64,000 nucleotides of DNA from Paramesorhizobium deserti (GTDB lineage Bacteria > Pseudomonadota > Alphaproteobacteria > Rhizobiales > Rhizobiaceae). Shown in pieces: positions 42,727-53,018 of this stretch. The DNA is taken from NCBI RefSeq assembly GCF_001558695.1, contig NZ_LNTU01000038.1:1-64000 (forward strand), read 5' to 3'. The notes below the pieces were generated by a model. That model was not told where the DNA came from, made no database searches, and saw only the letters and a list, made by a program, of their open reading frames with translations. The stretch's first letter is position 1. Every line of letters begins with the position of its first letter. Position numbers and translations under genes: made by a program.

Positions 42727-43992
42727 ATGCACTTCTTGCGAAAGACGATTGCCGCAGCGGCGATCGCGACGGGGCTTTGCGTGCCGGCCTTCGCCGAGAC
42801 GACACTCAATGTGCACTATCCGATGCCTGGATTCTTCAAGGATGTGATGGACGTCATCTCCAGGAAGTTCATGGAGGAAAACCCGGATATCCGCATCAAC
42901 TTCGTCAGCCCGTCGGCGACCTATGAAGAGGGCATCCAGACCATAATGCGCCAGGCCGGGACGTCGGAATCACCCGACATCACCTTTATCGGCCTCAACC
43001 GGCTGCGGATGCTCGCCGAGCGCAATGTGAATGTCGATCTCAAGCCGTTCATCACCAGGGATGGCAATATGGCGGAGCAGGGCTTCAGCGACCATATCCT
43101 GCGCCTGGCCCGGGTCGGCGATCAGCAGGTCGGCCTCGCCTTCGCGACGTCCAATCCGATCATGTATTACAATGCCGATCTGGTGCGCGCCGCGGGCGGC
43201 GATCCCGATCAGCCGCCGAAGACCTGGGACGAGGTCATCGCGCTTGGCGGCAAGATCAAGGCGCTCGGCAACGGCAATGACGGTATCGATTTCCGCTGGC
43301 AGGGCGACGACTGGATGTTCTCCGCGCTGCTTTTCGGCGCCGGCGGCACGATGCTCTCTCCTGATGAAAAGAAGGTCGCCTTCAATGGCCCGGAGGGAAA
43401 GGCCGCGGTCGAGCTGGTCAGCCGGATGGTCAAGGAAGGCGGCATGCCGGTTTTCACCAAGCAGGCGGGCGAGCAGGCCTTCGTCGCCGGCAAGGTGGGC
43501 TTCGCCTTCCAGACGACGGGCGCATTGCGCAACACGATCAAGAATGTCGGTGACAAATTTGATCTGCGCACGGCGCAGATACCGCTGCTCGATCCTGAAA
43601 AGGGCAGGCTGCCGACGGGCGGCAATGCTGTCGTGATCCTCACCAGGGATACGGCGAAGCAGGACGCCGCCTGGAAATTCGCCAAATTCGCCGCCGGCCC
43701 CTACGGCGCTTCCGTGGTCGTGCCGGGAACGGGCTACGTGCCGAACAACGAGCTTGCCGCGAAATCGGATGAATATCTCGCCGATTTCTACGAGAAGAAC
43801 CCGCTGTTCAAAGCCGGCCTCAGCCAGATGAACCTGATGATCCCATGGTATGCCTTTCCCGGAACGAACGGCGTGAAGGTGACGCAGACCATCGTCGACA
43901 ATCTCTCGCGCGTCGTAGAGCAATCGGCGACGCCGGATGAAGCGCTGGCCGATGCGGCCGATGAGGTGCAGAGGCTACTGCCGCGGCGCTGA
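42727..43992 (+). CDS. extracellular solute-binding protein (family 1)
   Basis: 421 residues from the ATG at 42727 with AGGAGAG upstream. Signal peptide of about 23 residues (IAAAAIATGLCVPAFAE). The mature sequence has SBP_bac_1 marks: NVHYPMPGFFKDVMDVISRKF, PDITFIGLNRLRMLAE, and WQGDDWMFSALLFGAGGTML. This family includes binders of sugars and glycerophosphodiesters. As the last gene of a phosphoesterase-ABC operon it probably captures a phosphodiester such as glycerophosphocholine; the ligand is not proven. Confidence 0.93.
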   Translation: MHFLRKTIAAAAIATGLCVPAFAETTLNVHYPMPGFFKDVMDVISRKFMEENPDIRINFVSPSATYEEGIQTIMRQAGTSESPDITFIGLNRLRMLAERNVNVDLKPFITRDGNMAEQGFSDHILRLARVGDQQVGLAFATSNPIMYYNADLVRAAGGDPDQPPKTWDEVIALGGKIKALGNGNDGIDFRWQGDDWMFSALLFGAGGTMLSPDEKKVAFNGPEGKAAVELVSRMVKEGGMPVFTKQAGEQAFVAGKVGFAFQTTGALRNTIKNVGDKFDLRTAQIPLLDPEKGRLPTGGNAVVILTRDTAKQDAAWKFAKFAAGPYGASVVVPGTGYVPNNELAAKSDEYLADFYEKNPLFKAGLSQMNLMIPWYAFPGTNGVKVTQTIVDNLSRVVEQSATPDEALADAADEVQRLLPRR

Positions 43993-44045
43993 GCGCCATA
44001 CCTGATCAAATTGCTTCGCCATATACGGCGGCAACCGATCGACAG

Positions 44046-44076
44046 AGAGACCGGCGATTCGGCTGGTCTCTTTTTT
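44046..44076 (+). terminator. rho-independent terminator
   Basis: AGAGACC (44046-44052) pairs with GGTCTCT (44065-44071) and is followed by a six-T run ending at 44076, 54 bases after the binding-protein stop. It ends the phosphoesterase-ABC operon. Confidence 0.85.
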
Positions 44077-44193
44077 ATCAAGCCGAGTTCTTGCGGCGAA
44101 GTTCGGCTCATTTCCCGGCACGTTCCGAAAGACTTCAGTTTCAAGGGTGACGAGCAAGCCCACTACAGGCGTTCAGCGAGCATTCTGACGAGC

Positions 44194-44430
44194 TTATCTC
44201 TTAAACGCCAAGCCATCAGCACCGAGGATGCCGTCAAGCTTTGGAAACGCGGACGGCCCGATGCCATGGAGCTTCGCGAGGTCCGCGCGGGTCCACTTGG
44301 CGAGGTCACTGGTGGTGAAAATACCGTTGTTGATCAATGCGCGTTGGGCAGGTTTTGACAACACCGAGAATGACTTGCCGAGACGGGAATAGTCGAATTG
44401 GGCTGTCTTTTCCTTGTCGCAGGGTTGCAC
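44194..44430 (-). CDS. small helix-hairpin-helix-like protein
   Basis: 78 residues starting with GTG at 44430; GGAGG is present about ten bases before it. The central part (about 22-66: LSKPAQRALINNGIFTTSDLAKWTRADLAKLHGIGPSAFPKL) has the two-helix G-I-G pattern of helix-hairpin-helix or RNA polymerase alpha C-terminal-domain-like folds, which bind DNA or protein without sequence specificity. Small proteins of this shape are widespread and uncharacterised. It is alone between two + strand transport operons, with no obvious partner. Confidence 0.65.
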   Translation of the reverse strand: MQPCDKEKTAQFDYSRLGKSFSVLSKPAQRALINNGIFTTSDLAKWTRADLAKLHGIGPSAFPKLDGILGADGLAFKR

Positions 44431-44705
44431 GTTAACTCTTCCTCCGTCTGCATCTGTAGCCAGACGAGACTATCATAGGGAAACATGTGCGTGGAAGCTG
44501 GACGTGTGCGTCGTAACGGATGCACGGCGTATAAGGAATATGCCGAAATTTCCGCGCCTTGCACTGCCGGAAAACCAATGTTAGAGCAACTTTCGATTCA
44601 AATTGCGCGATTTTTCCGCCGAAAATTGCGCTAACCTTTTCAAAAAAGCCGAAAAATATCGCGGCATTCGGCCTGATTTCCGCGAAAAACAAAGTGGAGG
44701 AATAC

Positions 44706-45725
44706 ATGCAACGTCGTCATTTCCTGATGGGAGCTGCGGCCCTTTCCGTATTGGGCGCCTCGAATGTCAAATCCCTGGCGCAGACCGATGGGGCGCTCGA
44801 GAAGACCAGCCTGACACTGGGCGTCGGCGGCAAGCCCCTCCTTTACTATCTCCCGCTGACGATCGCCGAGCGCCGCGGCTTCTTCAAGGAAGAAGGGCTC
44901 GATGTTGCGGTCAACGATTTCGGCGGCGGCTCGAAATCCCTGCAGGCGCTGATCGGCGGATCGGTGGATGCGGTCACCGGCGCTTATGAACACACCATCC
45001 GCATGCAGGTCAAAGGTCAAGATATCCGCGCCCTGTGCGAGCTCGGGCGGTTCCCGGCCATCGTGATTGCCGTGCGCAAGGAACTGGCGGACAAGATCAA
45101 GTCGCCCGCCGATTTCGCCGGATACAAGATCGGCGTCACCGCGCCGGGCTCCTCGACGGCGCTCACCGCGCAATATGCCATGGTCAAGGCCGGGCTGAAG
45201 GCGAGCGATGCACCGCTCATCGGCGTCGGCGGCGGTGCCAGCGCGGTCGCTGCCGTCAAGCAGGGGCAGGTCGATATCATTTCCCACCTCGATCCGGTTA
45301 TCGCCAAGCTCGAAGCCGACGGCGATATCGAGGTTGTCATTGACACGCGCACAGAGGAGGGCACGAAGGCGCTGTTCGGCGGCTCGAACCCGGCGGCGGT
45401 GCTTTACGTCAAGAAGGAATTCGCCGACGAGAACCCCAATACGTCGCGGGCATTGGTCAGAGCCTTCACCAAATCCCTGAAATGGATCCATGCGGCCTCG
45501 CCCGACGAGATCGCCGATACGGTGCCGGCGGAATATCTCCTGGGTGACAGGCCGCTCTATTTGCAGGCGGTCAAGAACTCGATGCCGACCTATTCCCTCG
45601 ACGGTGTGCTTACCATGGAAGGCATGCAGTCCGTGCTCAACACGCTGAAGACACTCGATCCGCAATTCGCCAATGCCGATGTCGACCTCGCGGCGACCTT
45701 CGACGGCCGCTTCGTCCAGGGATAA
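44706..45725 (+). CDS. NitT/TauT-type ABC substrate-binding protein
   Basis: 339 residues from the ATG at 44706 with GGAGG five bases upstream. The N-terminus RRHFLMGAAALSVLGASNVKSLAQ carries a twin-arginine-like pair and a signal of about 27 residues. The mature part has NitT/TauT marks: YYLPLTIAERRGFFKEEGLDV near the start and LQALIGGSVDAVTGAYEHTIRMQ. Family ligands include taurine, sulfonates, nitrate, riboflavin and pyrimidine precursors. The ATPase and permease follow directly. Confidence 0.92.
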   Translation: MQRRHFLMGAAALSVLGASNVKSLAQTDGALEKTSLTLGVGGKPLLYYLPLTIAERRGFFKEEGLDVAVNDFGGGSKSLQALIGGSVDAVTGAYEHTIRMQVKGQDIRALCELGRFPAIVIAVRKELADKIKSPADFAGYKIGVTAPGSSTALTAQYAMVKAGLKASDAPLIGVGGGASAVAAVKQGQVDIISHLDPVIAKLEADGDIEVVIDTRTEEGTKALFGGSNPAAVLYVKKEFADENPNTSRALVRAFTKSLKWIHAASPDEIADTVPAEYLLGDRPLYLQAVKNSMPTYSLDGVLTMEGMQSVLNTLKTLDPQFANADVDLAATFDGRFVQG

Positions 45726-45728
45726 GCG

Positions 45729-46583
45729 GTGTCAATGAAGATCGAGCAGGAGCCCCAGGGCGGGGGAGGCGGGCATTCGCAATCCCATGCCGTCGAGCTG
45801 CAGGATGTCGCCATTGCGTTTCCGATGACCGACGGCACACGCTATGAGGCCGTCGGACAGACACAGCTGAAGGTAAAGGACCGCGAATTCGTGGCGATCG
45901 TCGGGCCGACCGGCTGCGGCAAGTCCACGCTGCTCAATGCGACAGCCGGTCTTCTTGTCCCGGCTGAGGGGCGCGTCAGGATCTTCGGCAAGGATCACAC
46001 CGGACTGAACAGGCATGCTGGCTATCTCTTTCAGCAGGATTCGCTGATGCCCTGGAAGACCTCGATCGACAATGTGGCGATCGGGCTCGAGATCGCGGGC
46101 ACGCCGCGCCGCGAGGCGCTGGAGAAAGCGCGCGCCTGGATGGGCAAGGTGGGGCTCGCCGCCTTTTGCGACCGTTATCCGCACATGCTCTCGGGCGGCC
46201 AACGCAAGCGCGTCGGCCTGGCGCAGGTATTGATCCGCGATCCCAAGATCATCCTGATGGACGAGCCTTTCGGACCGCTCGATGCGCAGACGCGGCTCAT
46301 CATGGGTGATCTCCTGCTCGATCTGTGGTCGGCCGACCGCAAGGCGGTGATGTTCGTAACCCATGATCTCGACGAGGCGATCAGCCTTGCCGACCGGGTC
46401 ATCATCATGTCGGCGGGCCCGTCGTCGCGGATCATCGGGGATTACACCATTCCCCTGCCGCGCCCACGCGAGATAGCCGACATCAAGTCGGAGCCGCAGT
46501 TCCAGGAGATACATCGCGAAATCTGGAACGCGCTGAAGGAAGAAGTGCTCAAGGGTTACAGACAGGTGGAAGAGCGGCAATGA
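45729..46583 (+). CDS. NitT/TauT-type ABC transporter ATPase
   Basis: 284 residues from GTG at 45729 (an ATG at 45735 is equally possible). GPTGCGKSTLLN Walker A near residue 59, LSGGQRKRVGLAQVL signature, ILMDEPFGPLDAQTR Walker B and THDLDEAISLADRVIIM. The QxL loop Q-D-S-L-M-P-W is typical of SsuB/TauB. It lies three bases after the binding-protein stop and overlaps the permease start by four bases. Confidence 0.94.
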   Translation: MSMKIEQEPQGGGGGHSQSHAVELQDVAIAFPMTDGTRYEAVGQTQLKVKDREFVAIVGPTGCGKSTLLNATAGLLVPAEGRVRIFGKDHTGLNRHAGYLFQQDSLMPWKTSIDNVAIGLEIAGTPRREALEKARAWMGKVGLAAFCDRYPHMLSGGQRKRVGLAQVLIRDPKIILMDEPFGPLDAQTRLIMGDLLLDLWSADRKAVMFVTHDLDEAISLADRVIIMSAGPSSRIIGDYTIPLPRPREIADIKSEPQFQEIHREIWNALKEEVLKGYRQVEERQ

Positions 46584-47362
46584 TCGACAAGCGCATATTG
46601 TTCCTGCTGCAACTGTCGGTGGCGGTGATCGTGCTCATCGTCTGGCACGTCGCGTCGACGACAACGCTTTTCGGCGATCCCAAGAACATCCGCTTCTTCT
46701 TCGGCGAACCCATTGCGGTGGGCCAGAGGATCATCGACTGGTTCGCCGACGGTTCCATCTGGTATCATCTCGGCATCACGCTGACGGAAGCCGCGCTCGC
46801 CTTCATCATCGGCTCCGTAGGCGGCGTGATCATCGGCTTCTGGTTCGCGCGCAAGCCCCTGCTCGCGGCCGTTTTCGACCCCTATGTGAAAGCCGCCAAT
46901 GCCCTGCCGCGTGTCGTGCTCGCGCCGATATTCGCGCTCTGGCTCGGCCTTGGCATCTGGTCCAAGGTGGCGCTCGGTGTGACGCTGGTCTTCTTCATCG
47001 TCTTCTTCAACGTTTATCAGGGCGTCAAGGAAGTGAGCCCCACCATTCTTTCGAATGCCCGGATGCTCGGCATGAACGGGCGCCAGCTCTTGCGCCATGT
47101 CTATCTGCCTTCGGCGATGTCGTGGATGTTTTCCTCGCTCCACACCTCCGTCGGCTTCGCCGTGGTCGGCGCCGTGGTCGGCGAGTATCTCGGTTCGGCA
47201 GCCGGGCTCGGCTATCTCATCCACGAAGCGGAAAGCGTCTTCGATGTCACGGGCGTTTTCGCCGGCATGGTCGTGTTGACATTCTTCGTGCTGCTTGTCG
47301 ATTGGGTTGTCAGCCTGGTGGAGAACCGCCTTCTCGTTTGGCGACCGAAGCCGGCTAACTAA
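46580..47362 (+). CDS. NitT/TauT-type ABC transporter permease
   Basis: 260 residues with about six membrane helices beginning at ILFLLQLSVAVIVLIVWHVAS. The coupling loop is ILSNARMLGMNGRQLLRHVYLPSAM and the pattern GFAVVGAVVGEYLGSAAGLGYLI is diagnostic of SsuC/TauC. Completes the three-gene importer. A terminator follows directly, shared with the convergent kdgD gene. Confidence 0.94.
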   Translation: MIDKRILFLLQLSVAVIVLIVWHVASTTTLFGDPKNIRFFFGEPIAVGQRIIDWFADGSIWYHLGITLTEAALAFIIGSVGGVIIGFWFARKPLLAAVFDPYVKAANALPRVVLAPIFALWLGLGIWSKVALGVTLVFFIVFFNVYQGVKEVSPTILSNARMLGMNGRQLLRHVYLPSAMSWMFSSLHTSVGFAVVGAVVGEYLGSAAGLGYLIHEAESVFDVTGVFAGMVVLTFFVLLVDWVVSLVENRLLVWRPKPAN

Positions 47363-47369
47363 AAAGTGT

Positions 47370-47401
47370 GGCGGAGAGCGATCAGTCGCCCTCCGCCTTT
47401 T
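47370..47401 (+). terminator. terminator between converging operons
   Basis: GGCGGAG (47370-47376) and CTCCGCC (47391-47397) form a stem followed by TTTT, eight bases after the permease stop; AAAA precedes it, so it may act in both directions. Confidence 0.75.
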
Positions 47402-47452
47402 GAGCAAATCCGAGAAGAGTGGGAGCCGGACCTATCTCAAACGGTCAAGCGG

Positions 47453-48437
<985 letters not shown>

Positions 48438-48470
48438 TCAGGATCGATATTCCTTCCGTGCTCGCTCGGT

Positions 48471-49193
48471 TCAGCCGCTGGACGGCTTCTCCATGGCAAG
48501 GCGCAGCCGATCGCGGCTGCTGCCCAGATGCAGCCGCATCGCCGCGCGCGCGGCATCGGGGTCCTGATTTCTGATGGCGAGGTAGATCTGCTGATGTTCC
48601 TGGCTGATCCGCTTGAGATATTCCTGCTGGGTCGCGCCGTTGAGCTTGTGCGTCTGCATCCGCGCGCGCGGAATGAGCACCTCGCCCAAATAGTTGAAAA
48701 TAGATAGAAAATGCTTGTTCTTCGTGGCGCCGGCGATCGCCCGGTGGAAAGCCAGGTCGGGATGAATGGAGCTCTCACCGCGGGATATCGTCTCCTGCAT
48801 CAGGTCGAGCGCGTCCCGCATTTTCCCGAGATCCTCATCGTCCCGGCGTATGGCCGCAAGTGCCGCCACTTCCAGCTCTATGCTGATGCGCAGTTCCATA
48901 ACGCTCAGGATTTCTTCCACCAGTTCAAGGTTTTCTTCCTCGATGCGGAAGGCATTCGAGGGGATATCCTTGAGAACGAACACTCCGACACCCTGTTGTG
49001 ATTGAACCAGGCCCTTGGCCTTGAGGTTGGAAACCGCTTCGCGAACCACGGTGCGGCTGACATTGAATTCGGCAATCAGCTCCTGTTCGGTCGGAAGCTT
49101 ATCTCCGCGCTTGTAGCGGCCGGCGGCAATCCGCTGCGCGACTTCCTTAACGAGTTGATCCGTAAGCGTTTCTTTTTTTCCAAAGTCTGCCAT
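48471..49193 (-). CDS. FadR-subfamily GntR regulator
   Basis: 240 residues from the ATG at 49193; upstream codons in the same frame lack a ribosome site. Winged helix-turn-helix at about 10-75 (RGDKLPTEQELIAEFNVSRTVVREAVSNLKAKGLV-type), then an all-helical FCD ligand domain (about 95-235) with the D/H metal-binding positions in HPDLAFHRAIAGATKN and LRISIELEVAALA. Regulators of this subfamily sense hexuronate-like acids. It is followed by kdgD and is related to the partial regulator at 63445 (compare RDPRAAREAMRLHLGGS with PDAARAAMRLHLGSS). Confidence 0.9.
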   Translation of the reverse strand: MADFGKKETLTDQLVKEVAQRIAAGRYKRGDKLPTEQELIAEFNVSRTVVREAVSNLKAKGLVQSQQGVGVFVLKDIPSNAFRIEEENLELVEEILSVMELRISIELEVAALAAIRRDDEDLGKMRDALDLMQETISRGESSIHPDLAFHRAIAGATKNKHFLSIFNYLGEVLIPRARMQTHKLNGATQQEYLKRISQEHQQIYLAIRNQDPDAARAAMRLHLGSSRDRLRLAMEKPSSG

Positions 49194-49312
49194 TCGTTCC
49201 ACTCTCGCGCCCAGTCGCGTAGGATCATCCTTCATTGCCGTCAGAACCGGCAGGGTGCGCCAATTGGTTATCACATATTCGCGCCGAGGGAAATTTGAGG
49301 CAATTGCCAAAT

Positions 49313-49335
49313 ACGATGTCATACAAGATCATCGT
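49313..49335. promoter_or_regulatory. palindrome upstream of the FadR-type gene
   Basis: ACGATG and CATCGT flank TCATACAAGAT. The inner TCATACAAG is shared with the site at 48429-48437 before kdgD, which suggests autoregulation by the same protein. It is 120 bases before the regulator start. Confidence 0.4.
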
Positions 49336-49356
49336 TGCATCGAATTGCCGTGGCAT

Positions 49357-50340
49357 TCAAGGGACGAGCACGGCCGCGCCCTTGAGGCGGCCGGCGCGCA
49401 GATCCGACAGTGCGTCATTGGCGCGTTCCAGCGGGTAGGGGATGGTGTGCGTGCGCACGCCGGCTTTTGCGGCTAAGGGGAAGAACTCGGTCGCGTCCGC
49501 GCGGGTCAAGTTGGCCACCGACACGAGCTGGCGCTCCTCCCACAGGATGGAATAGTGCATCGACGGAATGTCGCTCATGTGAATGCCGCCGCACACCACC
49601 CGTCCGCCCTTGCGCACGGCTTTCAGCGCCGCCGGAACGAGCGCCCCGACCGGAGCGAAGATGATGGCTGCATCCAGCGGCACCGGCGGTGGCCTGTCGG
49701 AGCCGCCTGCCCAGGCTGCGCCGAGGTCCAGGGCAAAGCGCTGCGCCGCTACATCGTCCGGCCGGGTGAAGGCATGGACCTCACGCCCCTGCCAGACGCA
49801 GACCTGCGCTATGATATGGGCGGCTGCGCCGAAGCCGTAGAGCCCGATCCGCTTTCCGTTCCCGGCCTTTTTGAGCGACCGCCAGCCGATCAGCCCCGCG
49901 CAGAGAAGCGGCGCGAGCGAGACCGGATCGGCTTCCGGATCGAGATCGAAGGCGAAATCCGCATCGGCCACGACATGGTTGGCAAAGCCGCCGTCGCGCG
50001 TATAGCCGGTGAACAGGGGCCGGTCGCAAAGGTTTTCCGCGCCCGAAAGACAGAAGGAACATGCGCCGCAGGTGTGGCCGAGCCAGGGCACGCCGACGCG
50101 GCGGCCGGTTCTTGCCCGATCGACGCCTTCCCCGACCCGATCAACGATGCCGACGATCTCGTGTCCCGGCACGAGCGGCAGCTTCGGGTTCTTCAGATCG
50201 CCGTCGACCACATGAAGATCAGTGCGGCAGACCGCGCAGGCTTCGACCCCGAGCCTTAATTCGCCGCGCCCGGGCAGCGGGTCCGCACGTTCGGTATAGA
50301 CCAGCGGCTTGCCCACTTCTTCCAGTATCATGGCCTTCAT
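49357..50340 (-). CDS. zinc-dependent alcohol dehydrogenase (MDR family)
   Basis: 327 residues. Catalytic zinc ligands C38 in ACAVCRTDLH, H in VPGHEIVG and Cys in LLCAGLIGW; structural zinc with four Cys in CGACSFCLSGAENLC. The nucleotide-binding motif GLYGFGAAAH is at about residue 167. It oxidises alcohols or reduces aldehydes with NAD(P); substrate unknown. The gene follows the MgtC/DUF4010 gene by 22 bases on the same strand. It is separate from the kdgD unit. Confidence 0.93.
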   Translation of the reverse strand: MKAMILEEVGKPLVYTERADPLPGRGELRLGVEACAVCRTDLHVVDGDLKNPKLPLVPGHEIVGIVDRVGEGVDRARTGRRVGVPWLGHTCGACSFCLSGAENLCDRPLFTGYTRDGGFANHVVADADFAFDLDPEADPVSLAPLLCAGLIGWRSLKKAGNGKRIGLYGFGAAAHIIAQVCVWQGREVHAFTRPDDVAAQRFALDLGAAWAGGSDRPPPVPLDAAIIFAPVGALVPAALKAVRKGGRVVCGGIHMSDIPSMHYSILWEERQLVSVANLTRADATEFFPLAAKAGVRTHTIPYPLERANDALSDLRAGRLKGAAVLVP

Positions 50341-50362
50341 GACGGCTGGTCCTTCATCCCGA

Positions 50363-51634
50363 TTATCCTGCGAATGATGCGATCGAAGACGAAAAGATCA
50401 GCAGGCAAGCGTATCCGGCTGCACCCGCCAGCAGGCTGAATGCCGCGAGCGGCATTGAGAACCGCAGCGGGCCGGCGGCCATGGCAAGAGCCAGCCGGAC
50501 GATCCCGTTGGTGAGGAGTGCCGCAAGCACGGCGATGCCCGCCACTTCGGCGGAAACGGATTGCTTGACCAGGCGAAGGGCGCCCAGTACCGCGACATCC
50601 ACGTCGAAGGCGCCGGAAAGCGCGGTTGTTGCCAGCAACCCGCTTGTGCCGAAGGCTCCCGATAGCGCGGCGCTCGCCGTTGCCACCACCGCGAAGAGGA
50701 GCGCAAAGAGAAGGAGCGCACCTAGTTCGAAAGGGTTGCGGGCCGTGGCGCCGGAGATGCTTTCGTCGCTGCCGCGCATCAGCATGAATGCGCCGCCGAG
50801 CCCGAAGCAGGCTGAAGCGACGAGCACCGGCACGGCGATCGTGGCGAGAACCCGGGGTTCGATGATGGCGACGATCGCCGAAACGCGTAATATCGAAACC
50901 ATGGCGGCCAGGCAGGCCGCGCCGGAAAAGGGCAGGGGGCGTGCATGGCCTTTGGCGGTGCGCGCCAGCGCCAGGGTCATGGCGGTAGACGAGACAAGGG
51001 CGCCGGCCAGAACGCTGACGAGCAGGCCGCGGGTCTCGCCAAAAACGCGCACGGCGATATAGCCGAGAAAGGAAATCGCGGCGACAAGGACGGTGAAGAA
51101 CCAGATTTGCCACGGGTTCAGGCCGCCCCATGGGTCGATGGGGCGATCGGGTAGAAGCGGGAGGATGACGGCGGTCATGACGGCAAGTGTCAGCGCGGAG
51201 CGAAGCTCGACCCATGTCAGCTTCCGCAACAGGCCGTGCAGCAATTCCCGGCTGGCAAGGATTGCCGCCAGTCCCGCCCCGCCGCCGGCCGCCGCGCTGA
51301 CATCGCTCGCGACCGCCAGCGCTCCGAGCGCGAAAACGCAGAGTGCCGCGACAACGCTCGTTACGCTGAAATCCTCGTCACGGGTAGCTTCGCGGGATTT
51401 ATACCACGCGAAAATGACCGCGAAACCCAGGAAGCCGGCGATGAGCACCGCGGTGGAGCCGAGCGCGCCGCCGAGTGCCGCGAATATCCCACCCAGGAGA
51501 CCGGAGATGCCGAAGGTGCGGATACCGGCGGTGCGGCTGTGATCAGGTGCGTCCCGCTCGCGCCAGCCGCGTTCGAGGCCGACGAGCAGACCGATGGCGA
51601 GCGCCAGGCCGAGCTTGGCGATCAGCGTTTCCAT
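50363..51634 (-). CDS. MgtC/SapB and DUF4010 membrane protein
   Basis: 423 residues with about 12 hydrophobic segments. The N-terminal 140 residues are the MgtC-like domain (LGLALAIGLLVGLERGWRERD, GLLGGIFAALGG) and the rest is the DUF4010 domain (PWGGLNPWQIWFFTVLVAAISFLGYIAVRVFG). Function is not established; MgtC domains relate to Mg2+ limitation or virulence. The zinc dehydrogenase gene follows closely. Nothing else in the context suggests a role. Confidence 0.88.
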   Translation of the reverse strand: METLIAKLGLALAIGLLVGLERGWRERDAPDHSRTAGIRTFGISGLLGGIFAALGGALGSTAVLIAGFLGFAVIFAWYKSREATRDEDFSVTSVVAALCVFALGALAVASDVSAAAGGGAGLAAILASRELLHGLLRKLTWVELRSALTLAVMTAVILPLLPDRPIDPWGGLNPWQIWFFTVLVAAISFLGYIAVRVFGETRGLLVSVLAGALVSSTAMTLALARTAKGHARPLPFSGAACLAAMVSILRVSAIVAIIEPRVLATIAVPVLVASACFGLGGAFMLMRGSDESISGATARNPFELGALLLFALLFAVVATASAALSGAFGTSGLLATTALSGAFDVDVAVLGALRLVKQSVSAEVAGIAVLAALLTNGIVRLALAMAAGPLRFSMPLAAFSLLAGAAGYACLLIFSSSIASFAG

Positions 51635-51848
51635 CTGCTTGCATCAGCGGGCGAGATGCGGACGAAGGTGGATGAGAAATATGCGTTTTTCATCAAATCT
51701 TCTTCCTTTCGGCAAAAAATAAAATCCTGTCGGTTTTTGTGCAATGCCGCTTTGACGCCAGTCAAGACGAATAGAAAGAGACGTTACGCATCTGTCGCAT
51801 GATTGAAATGGAACGATGCGACCATCCCCATTTCGGAGGCAAGATCGC

Positions 51849-52961
51849 ATGCGGCTCGCTGTCTACAATGTCGAAAACCTGTTTGACCGCGCCAAGGCTA
51901 TGAACCTTGGAAGCTGGGAAGAAGGCCGTCCCGTTCTCGACCGCTTCGCGGCGCTCAACGGTCTGCTCGGACAGGTGAGCTATGGCGGCGGCGACAGGGC
52001 GAAGATGGCGACGCTGATGATCGAACTCGGGCTGGAGAAATCCGATACCGGGCCGTTCGTTCTCCTGCGTCGCAATCGCGGAGGCCTGCTCAAGCGGCCG
52101 AAGACGGGCGGAATAGAGATCACCGCCGGAGGGCGCGCCGATTGGGTCGGTTCCCTGGAGCTCCGCGACGAGCCGATCAACGAGCATGCCATGCGCAACA
52201 CGGCCCGGGTGATGAGCGACCTCGGCGCCGACGTGCTTGGCGTGGTCGAGGCTGAAAGCCGGCCGGTTCTCTCCGCCTTCAATCGCGAAATCCTCTCCGC
52301 CATAGGTGGCGCGCCCTTTCGCCATGTCATGGTGATCGATGGCAATGACGAGCGCGGCATCGATGTCGGGCTGATGAGCCGCGAGGGCTATCCGATCGGC
52401 GCAATGCGCAGCCATGTGGACGATCTTCTTCCAAATGGTGAGCCGGTCTTCTCCCGCGATTGTCCCGAGTTCGAGATCACGACACCGGGAGGTGCGCGTC
52501 TCGTCGTCATGGTCAATCATCTGAAGAGCAAGGGCTATGGCGGCAAGGCCGCATCCGACGCCAGGCGCAAGGCGCAGGCTCGGCGGATCGCCGAAATCTA
52601 TGAAGGCCTCATCGGCCAGGGCGTCGAATATATAGCCGTCATCGGCGATCTCAACGACACGCCCGGCAGCGCTCCACTCAAGCCGCTGATCGAGAACACC
52701 GATCTGACCGATATATTCGAGCACGTTGCCTTCGATGATGGCGGTTATCCCGGCACTTATGGCTCCTGCACCGCAGCCAACAAGATCGACTATATACTGC
52801 TCTCGCCCGCGCTTTATGCCAAGGTCGTCGCCGGCGGCATTTTCCGCAAGGGAATGTGGCCGGGCGTGCGGCCGAAGAAGTGGAATGTCTATGATGAGCT
52901 GAAACGCCCCGAGGAGGCGGGCTCGGACCATGCCGCGCTGTGGGTCGATCTCGACATCTAG
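51849..52961 (+). CDS. endonuclease/exonuclease/phosphatase-family enzyme
   Basis: 370 residues from the ATG at 51849 with GGAGG eight bases upstream. EEP fold landmarks: RLAVYNVENLF near the start, the metal-binding Glu in VVEAESRPVL, D in IGDLNDTPGSAP and the C-terminal GSDHAALW. Members hydrolyse phosphodiester bonds in DNA, RNA or lipids. No signal peptide, so it is cytoplasmic. The ChrA gene starts 57 bases downstream on the same strand. The 214 bases upstream hold no gene. Confidence 0.88.
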   Translation: MRLAVYNVENLFDRAKAMNLGSWEEGRPVLDRFAALNGLLGQVSYGGGDRAKMATLMIELGLEKSDTGPFVLLRRNRGGLLKRPKTGGIEITAGGRADWVGSLELRDEPINEHAMRNTARVMSDLGADVLGVVEAESRPVLSAFNREILSAIGGAPFRHVMVIDGNDERGIDVGLMSREGYPIGAMRSHVDDLLPNGEPVFSRDCPEFEITTPGGARLVVMVNHLKSKGYGGKAASDARRKAQARRIAEIYEGLIGQGVEYIAVIGDLNDTPGSAPLKPLIENTDLTDIFEHVAFDDGGYPGTYGSCTAANKIDYILLSPALYAKVVAGGIFRKGMWPGVRPKKWNVYDELKRPEEAGSDHAALWVDLDI

Positions 52962-53018
52962 GAGTTCTTGGCGCTTGGTCATTTATTCGATAGGTTCGCG
53001 CGGGCGAGGTGGCAAGAT

